From assembly GCF_000378105.1 (NCBI RefSeq), contig NZ_KB899265.1:1-57616 (forward strand): DNA of 57,616 bases. The letters run 5' to 3'. A program made the translations under genes and the position numbers. The notes under the pieces are model-generated. The model was not told the DNA's origin. It made no database searches and saw nothing but the letters and a program-made list of their open reading frames with translations. This DNA comes from Rubritalea marina DSM 17716. GTDB lineage: Bacteria > Verrucomicrobiota > Verrucomicrobiia > Verrucomicrobiales > Akkermansiaceae. This document shows positions 1 to 7,925 of the stretch, in pieces. How positions within the stretch are numbered: the stretch's first letter is position 1; every line of letters begins with the position of its first letter.

Positions 1-315
1 CACCACCTAACTGATAGAAAGCTATTAAATCAACTAGGCGTTCGGGCCACCCGACCGTGCTGTTGGGTGCCGACCTAGGCGCCTCCGACGAGCAAGCACG
101 GGCCCATTCTCGACGCCACTCGCCACCCCAGCACTCGCTAAAACAAAAGAAACTCAACAATCGCAGGAAAACCACTTGCCACACCTTCTCATGGAAGACG
201 CTGCACCCAATCCCCTCACCGTCGAGAAGCGAGCCATTCCCAATCTCCAAACATTAACCCAAAAACAAAGCGCGCTGAGAGTTCAGCGATTGGTGTGCTT
301 TACGTTCAGGAAAAA
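1..315. other. Window-start stretch with no convincing gene
   Basis: No open frame here has a recognisable protein. A 66-codon plus-strand frame from 57 is rich in Arg, His, Ser and Pro with no hydrophobic core or motif and reads like non-coding sequence. The first 150 bases are GC-rich and contain short GGCGCC-type and CGGGCC-type words; this may be the 3' end or spacer of something outside the window. I see no RNA gene. Confidence 0.4.
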
Positions 316-540
316 ATGGAATTACTCTTTGCAATAGGTAGAGCCATCCTAGGGTTGGGAGATGCGATAATATTCTTCGACTTCCTTTTCCACGTCCTGC
401 TTGGATTCTATTGGTGGCTCTCGCCGAATTTTCGAAAAGAAACCAAAGAAAAAGAAGACTACAAAAAAATAGGAATCTATATGGGTGCGTGCTTAGCACC
501 AGTGGTGATACTATTTATAGCCTACCTAGTCATCACCTGA
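316..540 (+). CDS. Small two-helix membrane protein, unknown function
   Basis: The frame encodes about 74 residues from ATG 316. An in-frame GTG at 295 would add seven. Two hydrophobic stretches (about residues 3-32 and 56-74) flank a charged central loop rich in Lys and Glu, which suggests a hairpin-like inner-membrane protein. AGG lies a few bases before the ATG. I recognise no family. It stands alone, with an imperfect hairpin just downstream (566-642) that may end its transcript. The regular TM-loop-TM pattern and basic loop argue for a real gene, but short length keeps confidence moderate. Confidence 0.45.
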   Translation: MELLFAIGRAILGLGDAIIFFDFLFHVLLGFYWWLSPNFRKETKEKEDYKKIGIYMGACLAPVVILFIAYLVIT

Positions 541-565
541 ACTAAAGACCTGAACCAGCCGGAGC

Positions 566-642
<77 letters not shown>

Positions 643-698
643 CTACGTTCGACTGAAAAATGCTGCAACTTTTGAAGATCGTTCCGGTTTGATCTTCC

Positions 699-2222
699 AT
701 GTCCACTAGTAACTTCATTCTAGCTCTTGGCTATTCGTTGCCACTTGCATTGATTACTCTACTGCATGGCGATGACTTTCTTGATGTGGCAAATCTCAAG
801 AATTACTCTAATCAGGTCATTCCCACCTATATCACAAAAGACAACAGCCCCGAACATAACTCTATCACCAACGAAGGTTCGACTCTTGGGAGAGTTCTTT
901 TTTACGACAAGCGTCTATCGGCTGATAACACGATTTCTTGTGCCTCATGCCACCAGCAGGAACATGCTTTTTCCGATTTGGCTGTCCTCAGCGAGGGGAT
1001 TAACGGGAACCTCACTCCTCGCCATTCGATGCGCTTGGTCAATGCTCGCTTCGGCGATGAGGTGAAATTCCGTTGGGATGAGACTGCTGAGAGTTTGGAA
1101 GAGCAGATGATCATTCCGATCAAGGCTGAAAAAGAGATGGGCTACAGCGGTGAGAATGGCAATCCCGGCATGAGTGATCTGATTGCCGAGCTTGCCGCCA
1201 CCAGCTTTTATCCGCCTCTCTTTAATTTAGCTTTCGGTGATCCTACGGTTACGGAGGAGCGAATGGGGCTGGCGTTAGCTCAGTTCGTGCGCAGCATCCA
1301 GTCCTTTGACTCGAAATACGATGCTGGCCGTGCCCAGGTAAGTGATGATCTCACAGATTTCCCAAATTTCACGAATGATGAAAATGCGGGAAAGCGGCTC
1401 TTTATAGAGGATTTTCAATGGGAAGAGGCTACTCATACCGTTGCCGATGTCCCGGGTGACCCGGGAGGAACGTTCAATGTGGCAATGCGCGTGAGCGGAG
1501 GTTTTAATTGCGCAACTTGCCATCAGCCCCCCGAATTTAGCATTGATCCCGGCTCGTTGAATAACGCTTTTGTCCGGCCGCCATCAAATTTTCCGGGTGA
1601 TCCATCTTGGCTTGTCGGAACGCGCTCGCCAACTCTGCGGGATTTGATCAAAGCTGACTGGGAAGCTGAGGGCGACAACGGCGAGGCCTTGAATGGAGGA
1701 ATGTTTCATTCTGGGCAGGCTCTTTTCCTGAAGGACATCTTCGGGCATTATGAGTTCCGCCGACTCGATGAAGATGACAACACCAACCTAGATCCAAGAT
1801 TGATGCGTGTCAGTCCAACGACTGGTGAGAACATGGCACAGCTTCTTAATTCAACTGCGAGAGAGCGGCGTCAAATCAGTGCCTTTCTGTCCACTCTAAC
1901 TGGCAGTAATGTTTACACGGACGAAAAATGGTCTGATCCATTCGACGAGGCCGGAAATTTGACCTTATCCAATGAGCTCGCGATCAATGCGATCGACTAT
2001 CAGAGGGAGAGTGATCAACTGACGATTGACTGGAGAAGCCTACCGGGAGCGTCCTACACGCTCTGGTCTTCTCCAGATCTTTCAGAGGGAAGTTGGAGCA
2101 TTGTGCAAGAAGGGATCCCTGCTTCTACGGATAATTTCAGAACACCATTTGGTCCGTTTGCAGCTCCAAGCCCCCTGAGATCATTCTTTCGAGTGAGCGA
2201 CGATTCTTCATCGCCCGACTGA
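699..2222 (+). CDS. Di-heme cytochrome c peroxidase / MauG family protein
   Basis: Likely reduces hydrogen peroxide, or oxidises a partner, in the periplasm using two c-type hemes. Two CXXCH heme motifs are visible: SCASCHQQ at residues 81-85 and NCATCHQP at 271-275, the usual layout of the CcpA/MauG fold. The N-terminus has a short hydrophobic stretch (about residues 5-22) that could be an export signal. After the peroxidase fold, residues about 430-507 form an extra domain of the type often seen at the C-terminus of verrucomicrobial exported proteins (SYTLWSSPDL..., ending SFFRV). The 507-residue length exceeds the usual 330-400 because of this extension. It is monocistronic; an attTTAGTC/GACTAAAAT palindrome follows at 2259-2277. 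Confidence 0.8.
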   Translation: MSTSNFILALGYSLPLALITLLHGDDFLDVANLKNYSNQVIPTYITKDNSPEHNSITNEGSTLGRVLFYDKRLSADNTISCASCHQQEHAFSDLAVLSEGINGNLTPRHSMRLVNARFGDEVKFRWDETAESLEEQMIIPIKAEKEMGYSGENGNPGMSDLIAELAATSFYPPLFNLAFGDPTVTEERMGLALAQFVRSIQSFDSKYDAGRAQVSDDLTDFPNFTNDENAGKRLFIEDFQWEEATHTVADVPGDPGGTFNVAMRVSGGFNCATCHQPPEFSIDPGSLNNAFVRPPSNFPGDPSWLVGTRSPTLRDLIKADWEAEGDNGEALNGGMFHSGQALFLKDIFGHYEFRRLDEDDNTNLDPRLMRVSPTTGENMAQLLNSTARERRQISAFLSTLTGSNVYTDEKWSDPFDEAGNLTLSNELAINAIDYQRESDQLTIDWRSLPGASYTLWSSPDLSEGSWSIVQEGIPASTDNFRTPFGPFAAPSPLRSFFRVSDDSSSPD

Positions 2223-2422
2223 TAGTAACCAAAGTCGAACAATAAGTTCGTCGAAATAATTTTAGTCAGACTAAAATAGAGAGATCCTTGCATTCATGGG
2301 GGCTAGGGCGTGATGGATTGGTCTATAGAGCTTTGGATTGATTGAATGTCAAGGTGAGCCAGCCGCTTGGGTTAATGGCTGGCGCCCTCACCTCGCTCAG
2401 CCGTCGCAAAACCAGTATCTAC

Positions 2423-2953
2423 TCACTCCGCGCTTTTCTCTTCGGCTTGTGCGTCGGGCACGAAGGTGAGAACTGTGCCATTGATGCAGTAGCGTTTGTC
2501 GGTGGGGGTGGAGAACCCTTCGCCGGTGAATACGTGGCCTAGGTGGGCATCGCAGACGGCGCAGAGCACCTCGGTGCGTACCATGCCAGCAGTCATGTCT
2601 ACCTTGGTCTTCACGTTTTCGGCATTGGCGGGGTCGTAGAAGGATGGCCAGCCGCAGCGTGAATCAAATTTTTCTTTTGAGCTAAAGAGCTTGGCTCCGC
2701 ATCCAGCGCAGTAATAGGTGCCAGCTCCTTGTTTTTTAAATTGCTTGTAGACGTCGCCATTGGGGCGTTCGGTGCCATCTTGGCGCGCGATGCGGTATTG
2801 CTCTGGGGTGAGTTGGGCTTTCCACTCGGCATCGGTTTTTTCGACTTTGGCGGTGGGTTGTTTTGGGGCCTTGGGTGAGGTTTCCATAGGTTCTTTGGCT
2901 GGGCTGCTGCAGGCGCTGAGCACTGCTAGGGTAAGGGCTAGAATGATACGCAT
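2423..2953 (-). CDS. msrB: Peptide-methionine (R)-S-oxide reductase, lipoprotein form
   Basis: Reduces R-methionine sulfoxide in oxidised proteins. The 176-residue product starts with a lipoprotein signal (LAVLSAC lipobox, Cys about 15), so it should act at the cell envelope. The MsrB domain follows: two zinc CXXC pairs (CAGC and CAVC), the GWPSF segment, HLGHVF, and the catalytic-Cys motif RYCING near residue 155. The usual motif is RYCIN(S/L/M)xAL, so the Gly after Asn is slightly unusual. It is followed at 43 bases on the same strand by nothing related; tag lies upstream. With the nearby peroxidase it suggests an envelope oxidative-stress neighbourhood, though not one operon. Confidence 0.88.
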   Translation of the reverse strand: MRIILALTLAVLSACSSPAKEPMETSPKAPKQPTAKVEKTDAEWKAQLTPEQYRIARQDGTERPNGDVYKQFKKQGAGTYYCAGCGAKLFSSKEKFDSRCGWPSFYDPANAENVKTKVDMTAGMVRTEVLCAVCDAHLGHVFTGEGFSTPTDKRYCINGTVLTFVPDAQAEEKSAE

Positions 2954-2995
2954 AAGATCAGGATAGTTGTATGGTAGGAGGTGGCCAGTCGGAAA

Positions 2996-3580
2996 TTATT
3001 GCAAATCTTTGGCTTCGTCATGGGTTTTTGTCCTGAGGAAACAATCGACAAGGTGGTCGTCGACGATGCCGACAGCTTGCATGAAGGCGTAGATGATGGT
3101 CTCGCCGACGAAGGAGAAGCCTCGTTTTTTGAGGTCTTTGCTAATGGCTTTTGAGAGCTCTGTACTCGCGGGTACCTGTTCCAAGCTCTTCCAGGTATTG
3201 ATGATCGGTTGGTGATCGACCCAGCCCCAAAAGTAGTGGCCGAGACTTCCCTGTTCTTGGATCAGCTGGATTGCGGCGATGGCATTTTTGCGCGCGGCGA
3301 AGACTTTGAGTCGGTTGCGGATGATGCCTGGGTTGAGGAGGGCGGCTTCGAGCTCGGCATCGTTCATTGCTGCGACTTTTTCGATGTTGAAGTGGTGAAA
3401 GAGCGCGCGGTAGTTTTCGCGCTTTTTTAGCACTGTGATCCAGGACAGCCCGGCTTGAGCGCCTTCGAGGATGAGCATCTCAAAGAGAGTTTGGTCGTCG
3501 TGCACTGGCTGGCCCCATTCGTGATCGTGGTAGGCGATGTAGAGTGGGTCTTGAGTGCACCAATCGCAGCGCTTTTTCAT
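2996..3580 (-). CDS. tag: DNA-3-methyladenine glycosylase I
   Basis: Base-excision repair enzyme that removes 3-methyladenine from alkylated DNA. The 194-residue protein matches E. coli Tag almost end to end: DPLYIAYHDHEWG near the start, QAGLSWITVLKKRENYRA, the PGIIRNRLK segment and KKRGFSFVGET. The zinc-snap ligands seem kept: Cys5 and His18 at the N-terminus, and a His-x3-Cys pair (HLVDC) near the C-terminus. It lies upstream of msrB on the same strand with a 42-base gap, so the two may be co-transcribed. It is divergent from the dehydrogenase at 3663. Confidence 0.92.
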   Translation of the reverse strand: MKKRCDWCTQDPLYIAYHDHEWGQPVHDDQTLFEMLILEGAQAGLSWITVLKKRENYRALFHHFNIEKVAAMNDAELEAALLNPGIIRNRLKVFAARKNAIAAIQLIQEQGSLGHYFWGWVDHQPIINTWKSLEQVPASTELSKAISKDLKKRGFSFVGETIIYAFMQAVGIVDDHLVDCFLRTKTHDEAKDLQ

Positions 3581-3662
3581 GCTGACGATAGTGCCTCCTC
3601 AAATCGAATGATCAAGCTCTCGTGTGCTTTACATTGGAGGCTTCTGTGATTTAGATCCAGCT

Positions 3663-4547
3663 ATGAAACCTAAAATTGGTATTGTTGGATTGGGTCGTAT
3701 GGGGGCGAATATCGCACGTCACCTCAACGATGAGGGTTACGACGTGGCTGCGGTGTACGATCTAAATCAAGATGTGGCTGGTGAGCTGGCCGTTGAGTTA
3801 GGTGCGCAAGCGGCATCCAGCCTGCCACAAGTCACAGCAGCTTCACAGGTGGTGATCACCGTGGTGAGTGACGATGCAGCGATGCTGGATATTTTCAAAT
3901 CACAAGGGGACACTTTGCTCATCGGTGCTGAAGGGGTGACTTTCATCAATTGTGCTACTTTGAGTCCCGAGGCGCACCTTGCTGCGGCCGAGGCTGCTCA
4001 GGCGGTGGGGGCTCATGCTTTGGAGGCTGCAATGGCTTCTAGTATCCCTCAAGCGCGCAATGGCTCGCTCTACCTCATGGTGGGGGGGGACGCTGCGGTG
4101 GTGAGTGCACAAAATGAATTGCTTGAATGCATGTCTGTCGCGCTGCGCCATGTTGGCCCTGTAGGTGCCGCAGCAAAGGTGAAGGCTCTGGTTAATATGG
4201 TGATGAATATGAACACTGCGGCCCTCGCTGAAGGGTTGGGCTTGGGTGACGCTCTGGGCCTCGACCTAGAGATGCTCTGCGAAGTTTTCTCTCAGACTGG
4301 TGCGAACTCACGTGTGCTTGAGACTGATGCAGAAGACATGCTCACGCGTGATCACGAATGCTATTTTTCGGCAAGTCACGCAGCCAAAGATAGCGGTATC
4401 GCCAATGCTCTCGCCCAGCAAGCTGGCATCAAGACTCCAATCTCTGACGCCACAGAAGCGCAATTCCGCAAGATGGAGCAACTTGGTCTCGGCGAACTCG
4501 ATAAGTCAGGTGTGGCGGAACTCACGTTCAAAGGAAGAGGCGCATGA
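3663..4547 (+). CDS. NAD(P)-dependent beta-hydroxyacid dehydrogenase family (3-hydroxyisobutyrate dehydrogenase-like)
   Basis: Probable short-acid dehydrogenase or glyoxylate/succinic-semialdehyde-type reductase. ATG 3663 puts the Rossmann motif GIVGLGRMG at residues 5-13, right at the N-terminus as in this family; the frame continues upstream to a GTG at 3624, which would add an unlikely 13 residues. The family substrate loop (LSPEAHLAAAEAA then ALEAAMASSIPQARNGSL) and the catalytic-Lys region (GAAAKVKALVNMVMNMN; Lys about 172) are present. Length, 294 residues, is typical. Its stop overlaps the start of the next gene (ATGA, 4544-4547), so the two are translationally coupled. Substrate cannot be told from sequence. 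Confidence 0.82.
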   Translation: MKPKIGIVGLGRMGANIARHLNDEGYDVAAVYDLNQDVAGELAVELGAQAASSLPQVTAASQVVITVVSDDAAMLDIFKSQGDTLLIGAEGVTFINCATLSPEAHLAAAEAAQAVGAHALEAAMASSIPQARNGSLYLMVGGDAAVVSAQNELLECMSVALRHVGPVGAAAKVKALVNMVMNMNTAALAEGLGLGDALGLDLEMLCEVFSQTGANSRVLETDAEDMLTRDHECYFSASHAAKDSGIANALAQQAGIKTPISDATEAQFRKMEQLGLGELDKSGVAELTFKGRGA

Positions 4548-5263
4548 AATTACACAACCAACACGGCGAAAAGTTAGACTATATTCAGGACCTTAGCTCC
4601 TCACGCGAGGATGTTCTTGTGGTTTTGGGGCACGGAGTGACTGGCAACAAAGACCGGCCGCTTCAGCGTGGTGTGTACGAGGGCCTGGTGGCTAAAGGCT
4701 GGCCAGTACTTAGCCTCTCATTTGCTGGTAATGGTGATTCTGAGGGAAACTTTGAAGATGCCACAATCCCCAAGGAAGTGGATGATCTGCACGCGGTACT
4801 CGATCAGGTGAAGGGGGTGAAGAGAATCGCCTACGTTGGCCACTCCATGGGAGGGGCTGTTGGAGCTCTAGCTGCTGCTAGAGATGAACGTATCAGCGTG
4901 CTTGTTTCGCTAGCTGGGATGGTGCGAGCCAAGAAGTTTTTCGATACTGAGTTTGGTGATGTGGTGCCCGGACAAGGCTGTATGTGGGATGAAGAGGATT
5001 GCCCTCTATCTGAAGCATACGCACAGAGCATGGCAGATCTGGATAATACTCTAACGGCAGCCAAGGACGTGCGTGCCCCGTGGTTGCTCATTCATGGCGA
5101 CGCGGATGATGTGGTGCTGCCACAAGATAGTGAGGATCTGTACCTCACCCTCCGGGGGAAGAAAAAGCACCTTGTCATTGAAGGTGCCGACCATTGCTTT
5201 GAGGGGTATTACCCTCAGGTGGTTGACGAGATTGACGCGTGGCTCGAGCAGCACCTCGGCTAA
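4544..5263 (+). CDS. Alpha/beta hydrolase (serine aminopeptidase/esterase-like)
   Basis: A 239-residue cytoplasmic alpha/beta-hydrolase. The nucleophile elbow GHSMGG puts Ser at 101. The acid is probably in IHGDADDVV and the His in GADHCF near the C-terminus, completing the triad; LGHGVTGNKD near residue 30 is the oxyanion-hole strand. This variant (HGVTGNK...FAGNGDSEG) resembles the YqiA/feruloyl-esterase-like peptidase S9/S33 group. It is coupled to the upstream dehydrogenase by a 4-base overlap, so the two may act on one substrate, but nothing identifies it. Confidence 0.82.
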   Translation: MKLHNQHGEKLDYIQDLSSSREDVLVVLGHGVTGNKDRPLQRGVYEGLVAKGWPVLSLSFAGNGDSEGNFEDATIPKEVDDLHAVLDQVKGVKRIAYVGHSMGGAVGALAAARDERISVLVSLAGMVRAKKFFDTEFGDVVPGQGCMWDEEDCPLSEAYAQSMADLDNTLTAAKDVRAPWLLIHGDADDVVLPQDSEDLYLTLRGKKKHLVIEGADHCFEGYYPQVVDEIDAWLEQHLG

Positions 5264-5267
5264 GCTG

Positions 5268-6176
5268 CTATTTTTTTTCTATCAAGCTGAGCCTCCAAAC
5301 AGGCTCAGCTTTTTCGATGAGAGACTTGGCAGATTGGAACTGCCAAGTGGCTCCATGTGAGTCTTGCACCTCCGTGCCATCTTCAATCTTGAGTGTGCCA
5401 GCGATGGCTTGCTTGCGCAGCATCGTCAGCATGTCGAAGAGGCGCGGCCGGTCGAGCTGCGAATTTTCAATCTCGATGTCGCGCAAGCCAAGTGGGTGCA
5501 TGCCATCGGTAAAGATATTCCACCCACCCTTGGCGTGTGCCTCAAACAGGAGCCCGACCCAGAGGTTCGATGGCGCTGGGGCTGGTGAGCCGATGCGCCA
5601 CTCAGCCTGCTTCAAAAAGCTGCTAGGCTCGTGGAGGATGGAAGCATCACCCCAGTAGACGGCAATCGTAGGGTGCGCATCAGTGAATGCCGCAAGGGCA
5701 TGGGTGAGATCAGCCGCTGCGTGCCAGGCTGGGCGGCGGATGCTGGTGCAGGTGATGGTGATGTTGGCCTTGTGTTTGTCTACCTCGGTCTTGGCATCTG
5801 GCCAGTGGAGCGAATTTTCTGCAGCGTAGTGGGTGTCACCACTTGGTATGGGGGCGTCTTCTAGTACGGCGACAAAGCGGGAACGTCCGATACGCCATTG
5901 CACCACCTTCGCCACTGCATCGATGGAAAATTCGTGGATCTGTTGGTCCGTGTTTAACTTGAACCAACGGGTGAGTTCTTCTTTGATTGTTTCCTCTGAC
6001 GCCAACTGGTTGTTTTCTAGGCAAAGGAAGGCGAATTGGGCTTCATTGGCTGGGCGCAGTGGGACGAGCTCGGCGACAGGGATTTGCTGGTCTGCGTCGG
6101 TTTTTGGAGTTTGCGCGATGGCTGCCGGGGAGAGAAACAGCCCTAGGGTGATGGCGATGGTGCTGTGCTTTTGCAT
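5268..6176 (-). CDS. Exported protein with DUF4261-like C-terminal domain
   Basis: The 302-residue product begins with a Sec signal peptide (about residues 1-21, ending AIA-QT). The middle region shows VAVLEDAPIP and NSLHWPDA, and the second half shows AVYWGDASILHEP, LWVGLLFEAH and FTDGMHPLGLRDIEIE. These are the hallmarks I associate with the DUF4261 family (conserved Trp-Gly and T-x-GM-xx-LG words). The family has no known function; several members are cytoplasmic, so the signal peptide here is noteworthy. It is convergent with the hydrolase operon. The family call is from memory of the pattern and is moderate. Confidence 0.6.
   Translation of the reverse strand: MQKHSTIAITLGLFLSPAAIAQTPKTDADQQIPVAELVPLRPANEAQFAFLCLENNQLASEETIKEELTRWFKLNTDQQIHEFSIDAVAKVVQWRIGRSRFVAVLEDAPIPSGDTHYAAENSLHWPDAKTEVDKHKANITITCTSIRRPAWHAAADLTHALAAFTDAHPTIAVYWGDASILHEPSSFLKQAEWRIGSPAPAPSNLWVGLLFEAHAKGGWNIFTDGMHPLGLRDIEIENSQLDRPRLFDMLTMLRKQAIAGTLKIEDGTEVQDSHGATWQFQSAKSLIEKAEPVWRLSLIEKK
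5284..5314 (+). terminator. Rho-independent terminator inside the end of the convergent gene
   Basis: AAGCTGAGCCT (5284-5294) pairs perfectly with AGGCTCAGCTT (5301-5311) around a 6-base loop, followed by T residues to 5314. It ends the dehydrogenase-hydrolase operon and lies within the last codons of the minus-strand gene at 5268-6176, so one stretch is both terminator and coding. Confidence 0.8.
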
Positions 6177-6199
6177 GGTTCCTAGGGTAGGTTGTTGCT

Positions 6200-6946
6200 T
6201 TATCGAGGTAGGAGAAGTTGCTCTCTACTGAGGCCAGTGAGCTTTTCTAGGCCGTTGATCATCATGAATAAGATGTACATGGCAACGACGACCATGGGCA
6301 CTGCGATGACGGCGAATCCCCAGACTGTGATCTTGCCGACGATGGCTGCGTATTCTTCTTTCCACTGAGGGATGTTGGGTGCGAGGTCGCTGAGAAAGTA
6401 GTGGGCCAGTCCGAGGTTGAGCACGGCGCTGAGGCAGAAGGAACCAAAGAAATAGACCGTGCACTTCCAGATCAGAGCTTCGTATTCTGAAATGAGGTGC
6501 TTATCCGCCACCGCATTCTCGATGCGCTTGATGTCGAAAATACCGTCATTGTAGATGAAGGTGCGGAATAGCGGGTTTTTGCTGCGGCGGGTGATGAGGA
6601 ATAATGAGCCCAGAATCAGTGGTTGGATTGCTTCTTTGATGCCAAAAATCCAGCTCACATGCGCCTTCGCAGACTCGTTGTACCAGAGATAGATGGTGAT
6701 CAAGCCGGTGAGCAAAATAGCGCCCATGCCGACCGCGGAGAAGATGTTGAGGTTGCGGTGCTTGAGCCAGTGCCAGACACCGTAAGCGAGTGGTAGTGCG
6801 AGCGCGACTACCATGGCCCATGTGGGACCCAGGTGGTACACTTCTGATCCTTCTTTGCTAAGCTTGCTGAGTACAATCGTGGGCAGCAGCACGTTAATGA
6901 GGATGTTGACGAGTGGATTTTCTTCCTGGGTATTTACTTTGCTCAT
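6200..6946 (-). CDS. Multi-pass membrane protein, VC0807-like family
   Basis: A 248-residue integral membrane protein with about six hydrophobic helices (near residues 8-20, 30-60, 65-85, 100-120, 165-190 and 210-235). LPTIVLSKLS near the N-terminus followed by GPTWAMVVALALPL and the segment KEAIQPLILGSLFLITRRS match the pattern of VC0807-type proteins, which have no established transport substrate. It lies 23 bases upstream of the DUF4261-like gene on the same strand and may form an operon with it. Confidence 0.6.
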   Translation of the reverse strand: MSKVNTQEENPLVNILINVLLPTIVLSKLSKEGSEVYHLGPTWAMVVALALPLAYGVWHWLKHRNLNIFSAVGMGAILLTGLITIYLWYNESAKAHVSWIFGIKEAIQPLILGSLFLITRRSKNPLFRTFIYNDGIFDIKRIENAVADKHLISEYEALIWKCTVYFFGSFCLSAVLNLGLAHYFLSDLAPNIPQWKEEYAAIVGKITVWGFAVIAVPMVVVAMYILFMMINGLEKLTGLSREQLLLPR

Positions 6947-7076
6947 GGCGCTATGGCTTGGTCTGGTTGACCCTATTTCTGATAGTGCTATCGGATCGAT
7001 GTCGATTGTGGAAGAGAGAAATCAGTGGGCGGGCTAGATTCTTGTGCGCTCAGGTGCATCGTGGTAGTGATGGGCA

Positions 7077-7925
7077 ATGCAACGAGTTGTCAGATTTCTA
7101 TCATTGATGAGCATGCTACCCGCCGTCCTCATGGCGGAGCCCCTGCCGGAGCTACCGAAGTTTGTCCGCTTCAAGCATTTCAAAGCAAACCCAGGGGAGC
7201 TTACCCGGATTGAAATCCAGTCCCATTCAGGGAAAGGTTCGCTGAAAGTAGAGGACCATGAGGGACTGCATCGCGGGCAAATGCGGGTGAATTGGGATCA
7301 GATGATCGACCGCAGGGAGTTTGTCGAAGAGGGAGTGCGCAAGCTAAACTACAGGGTGCTCAAGGACCGTGTGGTGACCACAGTGGTGCTGGATGGTCAG
7401 GAAAAAACACAGGAGAAAGAAAGCCCATTGGTGGGCGAGACAGTCGAAGGGATGCAAGACAGTCTCGGCCAGTGGAAGTTTTTCTTAGATCACCTTTCTG
7501 GCACTGAGCAGGCTAAAATGCTGGAAGAGCTAGAAACTTATGAAGCGCGTCAATGGTTCGTAGGTGGCGCGATGCGCGTGGGCGATTCTTGGGAATTCCA
7601 ACCCAGCTTTATCCGGCACATGATGGAGCGCGACCTCAAAGGGGCTGCAGTCGAGGCTCGGATGACATTGGCGGCGATTGAATATCTTGGTAAGGTGCCC
7701 GTGGCGCGCTTGGATTTTACGATTCTCTCAAAGGGGGCGAGTGCCGAGGCGGATGCCAGCGCTTTTTTTAAGGGGAAGGTCTATGTCAATCTGACCAATA
7801 TGCTAGATTACCACACCGAGATGGATGGGTATTTGCACAGTCACGTCGAGCACGCGGGTGCCGACACGCGCTTGAAAATCCCGCTTCATTTCATCGTTAA
7901 GCAATCGATCCACCCGTCACGCTAA
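7077..7925 (+). CDS. Secreted protein of unknown function
   Basis: The 282-residue frame from ATG 7077 begins with a signal peptide (hydrophobic core about residues 5-19, cleavage after VLMA). The rest is soluble, with alternating beta-strand patterns and no Cys pairs or catalytic motif that I know. Later parts (GDSWEFQPSF..., KGKVYVNLTNMLDYHTEMDGYLHSHV) recall lipoprotein-like beta-sandwich proteins that report total substance per compartment, but I cannot name a family. Its last four bases overlap the last four of the convergent barrel gene. Confidence 0.6.
   Translation: MQRVVRFLSLMSMLPAVLMAEPLPELPKFVRFKHFKANPGELTRIEIQSHSGKGSLKVEDHEGLHRGQMRVNWDQMIDRREFVEEGVRKLNYRVLKDRVVTTVVLDGQEKTQEKESPLVGETVEGMQDSLGQWKFFLDHLSGTEQAKMLEELETYEARQWFVGGAMRVGDSWEFQPSFIRHMMERDLKGAAVEARMTLAAIEYLGKVPVARLDFTILSKGASAEADASAFFKGKVYVNLTNMLDYHTEMDGYLHSHVEHAGADTRLKIPLHFIVKQSIHPSR

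Noticed and set aside
57-257. 66-codon open frame at the window start
   Set aside because: Skewed Arg/His/Ser/Pro composition, no hydrophobic or family pattern and no ribosome site.
254-499. Minus-strand frame with a signal-like start opposite the small membrane gene
   Set aside because: It is the antisense of the better-supported plus-strand frame; its hydrophobicity follows from complementing an AT-rich coding strand.
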